Shown: positions 17,804 through 25,936 of the stretch, piece after piece
Layout: the number at the start of each line of letters is the position of its first letter
Position numbering within the stretch: position 1 is the stretch's first letter
DNA from: Anaerolineae bacterium
GTDB taxonomy: Bacteria > Chloroflexota > Anaerolineae > Aggregatilineales > Phototrophicaceae
Length of the DNA: 64,000 nucleotides
Reading direction: 5' to 3'
NCBI GenBank assembly: GCA_022843385.1
Contig: JALHNT010000020.1
Span: forward strand, 22,088 to 86,087
Notes under the pieces: model-generated
Database searches by the model: none
What the model was told of the DNA's origin: nothing
The model's input: only the letters and a program-made list of their open reading frames with translations
Program-made: the position numbers and the translations under genes

Positions 17804-18763
17804 ATGGCTGACTTCATTATCGAGACCAAGGAACTGAAGAAGCGCTACGGCAAATTCGAGGCGGTGAACGGCCTGTCGCTGGAAGTCCCGGCGGGGTCGA
17901 TTTATGGCTTCGTCGGGCCGAATGGCGCGGGCAAGACCACAACCATGCGGATGCTGACGACGCTCACCCGCCCCAGTTCCGGCGAAGCCTGGGTCGCTGG
18001 GCATTCAGTCGCCGGCGAGCCACGCGCGGTGCGGCGGGCGATTGGCTACATGCCGGATGAGTTCGGTGTATATGACGACATGCGCGCCTGGGAATACCTC
18101 GATTTCTTCGCCGCCTGTTATGACATCCCGGAAGCCAATCGCAAGAAGCTGATTGATGACCTGCTGGAGCTGGTCGATCTGTCGCACCGGCGTGACGATA
18201 TGGTGGATAAACTGAGCCGGGGTATGAAGCAGCGCTTATCGCTGGCGCGGACGCTGGCGCATGATCCGGCGGTGCTGATCCTGGATGAACCGGCTTCCGG
18301 CCTCGACCCGCGCGCCCGTGTGGAAATCCGCGAGCTGCTGGTTGAACTGGCGAGGATGGGCAAGACGATCTTCTTCTCATCTCATATTCTGGCGGACGTG
18401 AGCGAGATTTGCAGCCACATCGGCATCATCGAAGGCGGCAAGATGGTGGCACAGGGCAGCATGGCCGATATGCGCGCCCAGTTGATTCCGCATCGTGAAC
18501 TGATGGTGATCGTGCGCGATCAGGAAAGTGCTGAACAGGTCAAGTCGCTGGTGGGTGATGTGCAGGGCGTGGTTCAGGTGGAAATCCTGGAACCCAAAGG
18601 TGGGCGTTCGCGAGTGCGCATCGATTTCACCGGGGACGATGAAGGGGTGGCGGCCATCAACCAGAAACTCAGCAGCAGCGGCGTGGCGATCATGGGCTTC
18701 ACTGAAGAAACCAAAGACCTGGAAGCCATGTTCATGCGGGTGACGAAGGGTGTGGTCACCTAG
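17804..18763 (+). CDS. ABC transporter ATP-binding protein
   Basis: A 319-residue ATPase of the ABC-2/CcmA class. Walker A GPNGAGKTT (near residues 44-52), signature LSRGMKQRLSLA (near 138-149), Walker B LILDEPASGLDPRA, and switch His in FFSSHILAD are all present. The last 100 residues form the extra domain usual in this class. It lies in an operon with the GldG-like protein before it and the permease after it, so it should energise that permease for export or envelope remodelling. Confidence 0.93.
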   Translation: MADFIIETKELKKRYGKFEAVNGLSLEVPAGSIYGFVGPNGAGKTTTMRMLTTLTRPSSGEAWVAGHSVAGEPRAVRRAIGYMPDEFGVYDDMRAWEYLDFFAACYDIPEANRKKLIDDLLELVDLSHRRDDMVDKLSRGMKQRLSLARTLAHDPAVLILDEPASGLDPRARVEIRELLVELARMGKTIFFSSHILADVSEICSHIGIIEGGKMVAQGSMADMRAQLIPHRELMVIVRDQESAEQVKSLVGDVQGVVQVEILEPKGGRSRVRIDFTGDDEGVAAINQKLSSSGVAIMGFTEETKDLEAMFMRVTKGVVT

Positions 18764-18764
18764 C

Positions 18765-19106
18765 ATGGCAGCGACCTTCTGGCAGGCGCTCGATGGTTTG
18801 GTGGCGGGCAGCCGTATCATCATTGACCGTCCGCGCCACTCGGCCCACCCACGCTACCCGGAGGTGATCTATCCGCTGGATTATGGTTATCTGGCGGGGA
18901 CGGTCGCCATGGATGGCGGCGGGATTGATGTTTGGGTCGGCGCAGAAGGCAACACCCAGGTGACCGGGCTGATGACGATTGTGGATCTCATCAAGCGCGA
19001 TGCCGAAATCAAGCTGCTGCTGAATTGTTCCCCCGAAGCGATTGATACCGTCCAGACCTTCACCGAGACAGTGCTGTACCTGCCGTGTCTGGTGATGAGG
19101 CGTTAG
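18765..19106 (+). CDS. Short inorganic pyrophosphatase-like protein
   Basis: A 113-residue protein resembling the core of family I pyrophosphatases: YPEVIYPLDYGYLAGT and DGGGIDVWVG match the usual HYPxDYGFI and EDGDPLDVLV segments. It is much shorter than the usual 160-180 residues. The signature lacks the second Asp (Gly instead), and the later Asp pair is not seen, so full catalytic activity is doubtful. It is one base after the ABC ATPase stop and precedes the permease, so it is co-transcribed with the transporter. It may have become a nucleotide or phosphate sensor, or act with reduced metal binding. Confidence 0.72.
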   Translation: MAATFWQALDGLVAGSRIIIDRPRHSAHPRYPEVIYPLDYGYLAGTVAMDGGGIDVWVGAEGNTQVTGLMTIVDLIKRDAEIKLLLNCSPEAIDTVQTFTETVLYLPCLVMRR

Positions 19107-19114
19107 GAAGCGAT

Positions 19115-20431
19115 ATGGCCCAAGATACCATTCGAATGGTCGATACGCACGAAGAAGCCCTGAGCCCGCGCGAAGTGCGGCTGGAACGGGCAGGACGAAT
19201 CCTGCGCTGGGGGGCGATCCTCAATGCGCTGCTGGCGGGGATCATCTTTTTGCTCGCCATCGTCGGGGCGCTGCGACTGGTGCCGGGCATCTTCAACACG
19301 CTGCAACCGCTGCTGCTGGCGCGGACGCCGCTTTCACCGGACGCGGCTGCGGCTGCGGTCATCCTGATCTTGCAGGTGAACATCAGTCTGCTGCTGGTGT
19401 TGAACGTCGGCACGGTGGCGCGCGAGTTCTGGGCGCTGGCCGGGGTGTGGGTGTTGGCGCTGGCGAATGGCGCGGCGCTCATCCTGCTGGGCTTCACTCC
19501 GGCGCTGCTGACGATTGCGGCCTGTGTGTGGTGCGGCGTCATGCTGATGAAGGATACCGGTGCCTTTCGCATGAATCCGGTCATGCTGAAAGAACTGCGT
19601 GGGCGGATGCGCGGGGTGCGCGCCTTCGTTGTGTTGAGCGTCTACTTAGGTCTGATGAGCGGGTTTCTGGTGCTGCTGTATCTCATCACCGCACCCCAGC
19701 AGCGCAGTTCGGCGGCAGCCGGCGAGATCGGGCGAGTGCTGTTTGCCGGGGTAGTCGGCATCGAGCTGATGCTCATCATCTTCATCGCGCCCGCCTTTAC
19801 GGCCGGGGCGATCACCGGTGAGCGCGAACGCCTGACCTATGACCTGCTGCGGACAACGCTGCTCCCCAGCCCGACGTTCGTCATCGGCAAGCTGGAGTCA
19901 GCGCTCAGTTATGTGCTGCTGCTGCTGCTCTCCGCAATCCCGCTGCAAAGCATCGCCTTTCTCTTTGGCGGCGTGACCGAACAGGAGCTACTGCTGTCGT
20001 TCGTCATCCTGGCGGTGACGGCGATTGCCCTGGGGACAGTGGGCATCTACTTCTCGGCTGCCGCGCCGCGCACCCTGTCGGCCAGCGTCCGTGCCTATAC
20101 GACGACGCTGGTGGCGACCTTTGGTGTGCCGTTGGTGTTGAGCATCATCGTCAATGTGCTGACCAACGCAGTGCGCAATCAGCCGACGCTGGAAGCGATC
20201 TTTAAGTATCTGAATGATTTTCTGGTCAGCCTGAACCCGATTGTGACAGCGCTCCTCACCCAACAACTGCTGGTTGACCGGCAAACATTGGGTTTCTGGA
20301 CCGACACGCTGACCGATGGTAGCACGATTCCGCGCGTGTCGCCCTGGATCACTTTCACCATGATTTATCTGGTGGCATCCGGCATTCTGATTGTGTTGTC
20401 GATCCGCCAAACCCGTAAGACCGAAGCCTGA
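19115..20431 (+). CDS. ABC transporter permease (ABC-2 type)
   Basis: A 438-residue integral membrane protein with about eight to ten hydrophobic helices. After two helices near residues 30-100 comes a cytosolic segment with MNPVMLKELRGRMRGVRAF, the motif typical of ABC-2 permeases that precedes the core bundle, then TGERERLTYDLLRTT, the coupling segment. AGGAAG precedes the ATG at 19115. It partners the ATPase two genes upstream. Substrate is unknown. Confidence 0.88.
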   Translation: MAQDTIRMVDTHEEALSPREVRLERAGRILRWGAILNALLAGIIFLLAIVGALRLVPGIFNTLQPLLLARTPLSPDAAAAAVILILQVNISLLLVLNVGTVAREFWALAGVWVLALANGAALILLGFTPALLTIAACVWCGVMLMKDTGAFRMNPVMLKELRGRMRGVRAFVVLSVYLGLMSGFLVLLYLITAPQQRSSAAAGEIGRVLFAGVVGIELMLIIFIAPAFTAGAITGERERLTYDLLRTTLLPSPTFVIGKLESALSYVLLLLLSAIPLQSIAFLFGGVTEQELLLSFVILAVTAIALGTVGIYFSAAAPRTLSASVRAYTTTLVATFGVPLVLSIIVNVLTNAVRNQPTLEAIFKYLNDFLVSLNPIVTALLTQQLLVDRQTLGFWTDTLTDGSTIPRVSPWITFTMIYLVASGILIVLSIRQTRKTEA

Positions 20432-20456
20432 GCGATTGCCAGGAGCGAGGTTATCC

Positions 20457-22487
20457 ATGACGACCCAGCCTCTTTTTCAGGAACGCCAGAGCGATCTGCG
20501 CCGCCTCATTCGCGGTTGGGATGTGCGACTGCGGTTGCAGCAGCTTTCGCTGTGGCTGCCGCGCTGCCTGCTGCCCGGATTGGTGATCGGGCTGGCGCTG
20601 GCGCTGGGTTCGCGGCTGCGTCCCTGGCTGACGGCAGAGCAGTTGACGCTGGTAACGCTGGTCGGGGTGGTGGCTGGATTGGTGGTCATGGCGCTGGCGG
20701 TATGGTTCTGGCCGCGCCCGCCGCAGGTGGCTGCCCGACGGTTCGATCTGCTCTTCGGACTGCGCGAACGGGTTTCGACGGCGCTGGAGCTGCTGGATGG
20801 ACGCATTGCCTCAAACGATGAACTGACGACGTTGCAGGTGGATGATGCCTGGTCGCAGGCGCGTCAGGTCAAACCGGCTGATCATCTGCCGTTCATCTGG
20901 CGCTGGCGCGAGTGGGCCGCCGCAGCCGCGTTGGCCCTGGTCGTCACGGCATTGCTGCTGATCCCCAATCCACAGGAAGCGGCGATTGCGGCCAACGTGG
21001 CCGAACAGGCGGCGCTGGAAGCTGCCCAGCAAGAGGTAGAACAGGCCATCCAGGAAGTGGCGGCTGATCCGCTGCTGGAAGAGACCGAACGCGAAGAGCT
21101 GTTGGAAGCGTTGGAAGTGGCGCGTGAGACCTTGCAGGAGCCGGGTGTGACGCCGGAAGAAGCCTTCGCCGCGCTTTCGGATGCCCAGTCGGCGTTGCAG
21201 GATCAGGCCGATGCGATGAATCAGGATATGCAGGCGCAGCAGGCGGCGGCCAGCGCGGCGCAGGAGTCGTTGCAGCGTATCGAGACTCAGGAGTCGGCAG
21301 AACCCGAAGAATCGGCAAATGCGCTGGAGAACCTGATCCAGCAGTTACAGGAGCTGGCACAAAATCTGTCGAGCATGACGCCGGAGCAGCAACAACAGGC
21401 GTCGGAGGCGCTCGATCAGGCATCGCAGGCCTTAGCGCAATCCAATCCCCAGGCATCGCAGGCGCTCAGTCAGGCATCGGAGGCGCTGCAACAGGGTGAC
21501 ACCAGCACAGCGCAGCAGCAGATCGACCAGGCGGTGCAGTCATTACAGCAACAGCAGCAGTCGCAACAAGCCCAGCAGAACTCATCGCAGCAAATGAGCC
21601 AGTCGGCGCAGGCGGTGCAGCAGGCGGCCGATCAGGTGGGACAGCAAGGCCAGCAAAATCAGCAAGGCCAACAGGGTCAGCAGAACCAGCAAGGTCAGGA
21701 CGGCCAGCAGGGACAGGACGCACAATCCGGTCAGCAGAGTCAGTCCGGTCAACAGGGTGAGCAAGGCCAGGACGGCCAGCAGGGTCAGGACTCACAATCC
21801 GGTCAGCAAGGTCAATCCGGTCAACAGGGTCAGCAAGGCCAGGACGGCCAGCAGGGACAACAGGGACAACAGGGGCAGGACGGTCAGCAAGGGCAGCAAG
21901 GCCAGCAGGGTCAGTCCGGCCAAGAGGGACAACAAGGGCAAAACGGTCAAGGCGGTCAACAAGGTCAGTCGGATCAGAGTGGTCAGTCGGGTCAGCAAGG
22001 ACAATCGGGACAAAGCGGGCAGGGCGGGCAGCAAGGGCAATCCGGCCAGTCAGGACAATCCGGCCAGCAGGGTTCATCGGGCAGCGAATCATCCGGCGCG
22101 GGTTCGGGTGCTGGCGACCAGTCCGGCGGCCAGGGATCGAGCGGCGGTGGTCAGCAGTCTGATGGCTCATCGCAGAACAATAATCCGGATGGGCAAGGCG
22201 AAGGCCAGTTCGACCCGGTGTATGTGCCGCCGCAGCGCATCGGCGGTGAGAGCGATACCCAGCTTGAACTGGATGCCAATGCATCGGATGCGCCGGTGCA
22301 GGAGGGCGAGTTCGCCCAGAATCCAACCGGCAGCACCACTGTCCCGTATAATCAGGTCTTCAGCGATTACAGCGATGCCGCTAACGAAGCGTTGCAGCAG
22401 GATTACATCCCGCTGGGTCTGCGCGATGTGGTGCGCGATTACTTCTCATCGCTGGAACCGGGACGGACTCAGGGCGGCAACCCTTAA
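20457..22487 (+). CDS. Membrane protein with coiled coil and Gln/Gly triplet repeats (DUF4175-like)
   Basis: A 676-residue protein. Three membrane helices lie near residues 37-53, 62-85 and 152-170. An acidic/Gln-rich coiled coil follows (about 180-390), then about 45 GQQ/GQS/GQD triplets (about 394-540), and a Ser/Gly-rich tail with a short folded C-terminus. The triplets have Gly every third residue like collagen but almost no Pro. The organisation (membrane helices, coiled coil, Q-rich region) matches DUF4175-like proteins near MoxR/DUF58 operons. AGGAGCGAGG precedes the ATG. It closes the ABC operon, and its stop codon overlaps that of the convergent gene. A structural envelope role is inferred. 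Confidence 0.8.
   Translation: MTTQPLFQERQSDLRRLIRGWDVRLRLQQLSLWLPRCLLPGLVIGLALALGSRLRPWLTAEQLTLVTLVGVVAGLVVMALAVWFWPRPPQVAARRFDLLFGLRERVSTALELLDGRIASNDELTTLQVDDAWSQARQVKPADHLPFIWRWREWAAAAALALVVTALLLIPNPQEAAIAANVAEQAALEAAQQEVEQAIQEVAADPLLEETEREELLEALEVARETLQEPGVTPEEAFAALSDAQSALQDQADAMNQDMQAQQAAASAAQESLQRIETQESAEPEESANALENLIQQLQELAQNLSSMTPEQQQQASEALDQASQALAQSNPQASQALSQASEALQQGDTSTAQQQIDQAVQSLQQQQQSQQAQQNSSQQMSQSAQAVQQAADQVGQQGQQNQQGQQGQQNQQGQDGQQGQDAQSGQQSQSGQQGEQGQDGQQGQDSQSGQQGQSGQQGQQGQDGQQGQQGQQGQDGQQGQQGQQGQSGQEGQQGQNGQGGQQGQSDQSGQSGQQGQSGQSGQGGQQGQSGQSGQSGQQGSSGSESSGAGSGAGDQSGGQGSSGGGQQSDGSSQNNNPDGQGEGQFDPVYVPPQRIGGESDTQLELDANASDAPVQEGEFAQNPTGSTTVPYNQVFSDYSDAANEALQQDYIPLGLRDVVRDYFSSLEPGRTQGGNP
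21640..22076 (+). repeat. Coding 9-bp repeat tract (Gly-Gln-x triplets)
   Basis: Degenerate tandem copies of a 9-base unit (GGTCAGCAA/GGCCAGCAG type) encode Gly-Gln-Gln, Gly-Gln-Asp and Gly-Gln-Ser triplets. Codon variation among copies suggests an old tract under protein-level selection, but length changes by slippage remain likely. Confidence 0.9.
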
Positions 22488-23410
22488 CCCGGACTGGCCG
22501 GGATGGGCTTGAGCGCGTCGGATCGTCGCCGCTGATAGACATGCCAGGCGATGACGGCGATCGGCACGATCAGGCAGACGACGAAGTTGCCCCAGGTGAG
22601 TGCCAGGACGAGCGAGATGAGATTGAGCGGCACCAGCAGCCAGGCCGGAGCCGTACCCATCAGCGTCATCTGGGTGTAGAGCAGGCCAAGTGGGTTGGCG
22701 ATCGAGGCACAGGCTTTGGCAATCTCTTTCGAAGGCTGAAATTGCCCCCAGAGGAAAATCAGCGCGGCGATCACACCGAGTATGCCCAGGATGATGAGCA
22801 GTGTCTGGCTGTAGGGCGGGTTGAGCGACTGGCCGGTCAGCCGCAGGGTGCTGAAGATGCCGGTGGTGACACTGGCAGAATAGATCAGGTTGGCATCCGC
22901 GCCGCGCCCGCCCAGCCAGGTCGAGAGCCAGTCAGGTCTCCAGAGTAGCGGCACTCCCCAGAGCAAAGCAGTGCAGATGACCCATTGGCCGAGCGTCTTG
23001 CGATCCGTCTTGAGCCAGTTGACCAGATGCCAGGGCAGCAGGATGATGGCGCTCTGCGGCTTCATGGTGATGAACGCACCGAGGATCGCGCCGCGCCAAC
23101 CAGGGCGAATCTCACGCTCCATCGTCCAGAACATCAACTCGACCTGCCCGGCACTCAGTTCGTGCAGCACCGGAAAGTAGAAGATCCACTGCCAGAAGTT
23201 CTTGCGGAAGGCATAGATCAACAGGCCGACGTTTACAACCCCCCACAGGATGAACATGAGGGGCATGGCGTCATAACCGGGCAGCGCCAGCAGCGCCCAG
23301 AAGTAGGTGAAGGGAAAGGGATAACGATACAGATAATTGTTGTACGGATCAACTCCGGCGAGGAGCATCAACCCGGCGTAAAAATTGATGGAGAAATCGT
23401 AAGCGTTCAT
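22484..23410 (-). CDS. Polytopic membrane protein, GT87/DUF2029-like
   Basis: A 308-residue protein with about eight hydrophobic helices. The segment AGLMLLAGVDPYNNYLYRYP followed by FTYFWALLALPGYDAMPL resembles the first conserved block of the GT87 (DUF2029) polyprenol-linked mannosyltransferases. The usual first membrane helix before this block is missing, so the protein is shorter than family members of about 400 residues. Start at ATG 23410. It would add a sugar on the outer face of the membrane, but the assignment is tentative. Divergent from moxR; its stop overlaps that of the convergent Gln/Gly protein in the four bases TTAA. Confidence 0.65.
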   Translation of the reverse strand: MNAYDFSINFYAGLMLLAGVDPYNNYLYRYPFPFTYFWALLALPGYDAMPLMFILWGVVNVGLLIYAFRKNFWQWIFYFPVLHELSAGQVELMFWTMEREIRPGWRGAILGAFITMKPQSAIILLPWHLVNWLKTDRKTLGQWVICTALLWGVPLLWRPDWLSTWLGGRGADANLIYSASVTTGIFSTLRLTGQSLNPPYSQTLLIILGILGVIAALIFLWGQFQPSKEIAKACASIANPLGLLYTQMTLMGTAPAWLLVPLNLISLVLALTWGNFVVCLIVPIAVIAWHVYQRRRSDALKPIPASPG

Positions 23411-23508
23411 AGTCCGTTTTTGTTGGATTAACGAATTCTGCCTAAGAGCATAGCGCAGTTTGGTGGAAGACAGTACCCTTGTCAATTTAACTGATAAATG
23501 AGTATTGA

Positions 23509-23538
23509 TTGTCAGTTCTGTCCGACAATCGTTATGAT
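23509..23538 (+). promoter_or_regulatory. Promoter of the moxR operon
   Basis: TTGTCA at 23509-23514 and TATGAT at 23533-23538 with an 18-bp spacer, about 38 bases before the moxR start. Confidence 0.6.
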
Positions 23539-23576
23539 AGTCGGCAACAGGCATAGTCGTTACAAGGATCAGCAGC

Positions 23577-24566
23577 ATGGTGGATGCAGTGCGCGATACG
23601 ACGATTGAACAATTCAGCCAGACCGCGCGAGCTATCGAAGCCGAGATCGGCCAGGTGATCGTTGGTCAGAAAGAGGTGGTGCGCGGGGTATTGATCTGTG
23701 TGCTGGCGAACCGCCATGCGCTGCTGGAAGGCGTGCCGGGGCTGGGCAAGACCATGTTGATTCGTTCGCTGGCGGATGCGCTGGACCTGAAGTTCGCCCG
23801 CATCCAGTTCACGCCGGACCTGATGCCGGCGGACATCACCGGCACCGATATTCTGGAAGATGATGAACACGGGCGCAAAGTCAAACGGTTTCAGGATGGG
23901 CCGATCTTCGCCAATCTGGTGCTGGCGGACGAAATCAACCGCGCCACACCCAAAACCCAGTCGGCACTGCTGGAAGCGATGGCCGAACAATCGGTGACGG
24001 TGGCGAACCGCACCTACCGGCTGGAGTCACCGTTCTTCGTGCTGGCGACACAGAATCCGCTGGAGATGGAAGGGACGTATCCGCTGCCGGAAGCGCAGTT
24101 AGACCGCTTCATGTTCAAGGTCAATGTCACCTATCCCACCGTCAGCGATTTGGTGACGGTGCTGGAACGCACCACTGGAGCCAGCAATCCCCGCGCTCAG
24201 AAAGTGGCCGATGGCAAAGAGATCATCGGCATGGGGCAGTTGGCGCTGAATACGCCGGTGGCCTCACACGTCAACGAATATGTCGCCCGGCTGATCGTCG
24301 CCAGCCATCCCGATGATGCCAGCGCACCAGAACGGGTGAAGCAGTATGTGCGCTACGGGGCCAGCCCGCGTGGGGCGCAGGCGCTCATCCTAGGAGCCAA
24401 GATCAACGCGCTGCTGGAAGGGCGCTTCAATGTCTCGTTTGATGATGTGCAGGCGGTGGCTCCGTCGGCGCTGCGACATCGTATCCTATTGAGCTTTGAA
24501 GGATTGGCAGAGGGCATCAGCACGGATGACATCATCGCCGATCTGCACAAGGCGGTTGCGCGATAA
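23577..24566 (+). CDS. moxR: MoxR family AAA+ ATPase
   Basis: A 329-residue AAA+ chaperone-like ATPase. Walker A GVPGLGKT is near residues 52-59, Walker B LVLADEINR near 115-123, sensor 1 in FFVLATQNP, and the family block GTYPLPEAQLDRFMF follows. MoxR proteins act with DUF58 and VWA proteins, often inserting metal or remodelling partner complexes. All three are encoded here in order. AAGGA precedes the ATG, and a promoter lies upstream. Confidence 0.95.
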   Translation: MVDAVRDTTIEQFSQTARAIEAEIGQVIVGQKEVVRGVLICVLANRHALLEGVPGLGKTMLIRSLADALDLKFARIQFTPDLMPADITGTDILEDDEHGRKVKRFQDGPIFANLVLADEINRATPKTQSALLEAMAEQSVTVANRTYRLESPFFVLATQNPLEMEGTYPLPEAQLDRFMFKVNVTYPTVSDLVTVLERTTGASNPRAQKVADGKEIIGMGQLALNTPVASHVNEYVARLIVASHPDDASAPERVKQYVRYGASPRGAQALILGAKINALLEGRFNVSFDDVQAVAPSALRHRILLSFEGLAEGISTDDIIADLHKAVAR

Positions 24567-24571
24567 TCACT

Positions 24572-25471
24572 ATGGCTGATGACAAACTGTTTGACGAAAA
24601 GACGCGGCGTAAGCTGGAGCAGTTGATGCTGGTGGCGACGCGGGTGCGGGCCGGGGCGATGAAGGGCGAACGCCGTTCGAGCAAACGCGGGACGAGTATC
24701 GAGTTCGCCGACTATCGAGATTACGCGCGTGGTGATGATTTGCGCCGGCTGGATTGGAATATCATGGCGCGGCTGGAGCGCCCATTCATCAAGCTGCTGG
24801 AAGATGAGGAAGATCTGGCTGTCCACGTGCTGATCGATACCTCGGCCAGCATGTCGTGGCCGCAGGACGGTGAACGTGACTGGCAGAAATTTCTGTATGC
24901 CCAACGCCTCATGGCCGGGCTGGCGACGATCTCGCTGGCGACCAATGACCGGCTCACGCTGTCATCGTTGGGCGAAGGGCGTCCGACACAGTTCGGGCCG
25001 GTGCGCGGGCGGGGTCACAGCCTGACGATGCTCAATTTTGTCGGTGGCTTGAAGGCGCAGAGTGTGACCGACCTGAATGCGGCGTTGAAGGGGTATGCCG
25101 TGCGTGGTGGGCGCCCCGGCCTGTGTTTCATCATCAGCGATCTGTTCGCGCCCAATGGCTTTCAGGATGGTCTGAATGCGCTGCTGGGCAAGGGCTATGA
25201 GGTCGGCGTGATTCAAGTGCTGTCGCCGGATGAGGTGACGCCGCCGCTGGCCGGTGATCTGCGCCTGGTGGATGTCGAAACCGGGCAACCCCAGGAAGTC
25301 TCGATTGATGGTGGGATGCGCGATCTGTATCTGCGCCGCTTCAGCGAATGGCGCGAGGGCATTCGTGCCGAGTGTGTCAAACGGGGTGTGCATCACGTCA
25401 GCGTGGAGACCAGCCTGCCCTGGGAGAAGATCATCCTGGAGAACCTGCGGCGCACAGGGGCGGTCAAATGA
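24572..25471 (+). CDS. DUF58 domain protein (MoxR partner)
   Basis: A 299-residue cytosolic protein of the DUF58 family. The hallmark block GTSIEFADYRDYARGDDLRRLDWN is split here as residues near 42-65, followed by a VWA-like fold with HVLIDTSASM (metal-ion-dependent adhesion site). It lies five bases after moxR and overlaps the next gene by the ATGA. Members act with MoxR ATPases; the client is unknown. Confidence 0.92.
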   Translation: MADDKLFDEKTRRKLEQLMLVATRVRAGAMKGERRSSKRGTSIEFADYRDYARGDDLRRLDWNIMARLERPFIKLLEDEEDLAVHVLIDTSASMSWPQDGERDWQKFLYAQRLMAGLATISLATNDRLTLSSLGEGRPTQFGPVRGRGHSLTMLNFVGGLKAQSVTDLNAALKGYAVRGGRPGLCFIISDLFAPNGFQDGLNALLGKGYEVGVIQVLSPDEVTPPLAGDLRLVDVETGQPQEVSIDGGMRDLYLRRFSEWREGIRAECVKRGVHHVSVETSLPWEKIILENLRRTGAVK

Positions 25472-25926
25472 CGCCGACTGAACCGATCACCGATTTTCGC
25501 GGCGAACACGCTTTTCTCTCCAATTTCTACGCCTCGCCAGTCACGCTGGATAACGCGGAATACCCGACGGTTGAACATGCCTATCAGGCCGCCAAGACCG
25601 ATGATTTCGAGCTGCGGCGACGGGTACGCGCCGCCAAATCGCCGAATGCGGCCAAGCAGATGGGCAAGCGCATCCCGCGCCGCGACGACTGGTTTGATGT
25701 CAGCCTGACGATCATGGAAGACCTGATCCGGCAGAAGTTCACCCGTTACCCGGACCTGGCGGCCAAGCTGCTGGCGACGGGCGAAACGCTGCTGATCGAA
25801 GGCAACAACTGGAATGATCGCTTCTTCGGCGCGGTCTGGGACTCGCATCGCGAGGCATGGGTGGGCGAGAATCATCTGGGGCGAATGCTGATGACGGTTC
25901 GCGCCGAATTGAAAACAAGTAGTTAG
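25468..25926 (+). CDS. NADAR family protein (YbiA-like)
   Basis: A 152-residue NADAR-domain protein. Family marks include FLSNFY near residues 17-22, PTVEHAYQAAK, KQMGKRIPRRDDW, and NDRFFGAVWD...GENHLGRML. YbiA-type members hydrolyse N-glycosidic bonds of reactive riboflavin intermediates, and NADAR proteins are also linked to ADP-ribose chemistry. The gene overlaps DUF58 by four bases (ATGA) and precedes the VWA gene by 10 bases, so it is a true operon member. Why a NADAR enzyme sits in a MoxR/VWA operon is unclear. Confidence 0.92.
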   Translation: MTPTEPITDFRGEHAFLSNFYASPVTLDNAEYPTVEHAYQAAKTDDFELRRRVRAAKSPNAAKQMGKRIPRRDDWFDVSLTIMEDLIRQKFTRYPDLAAKLLATGETLLIEGNNWNDRFFGAVWDSHREAWVGENHLGRMLMTVRAELKTSS

Positions 25927-25936
25927 GGTATCGCGT

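Noticed and set aside
21640..22076. CRISPR array.
   Set aside because: The repeats are 9 bases long, contiguous, degenerate and in frame with a protein gene. There are no spacers.
22484..23578. Longer N-terminus of the GT87-like protein starting at 23578.
   Set aside because: The extra 56 residues are not hydrophobic like the missing first helix and overlap the moxR promoter. ATG 23410 is preferred.
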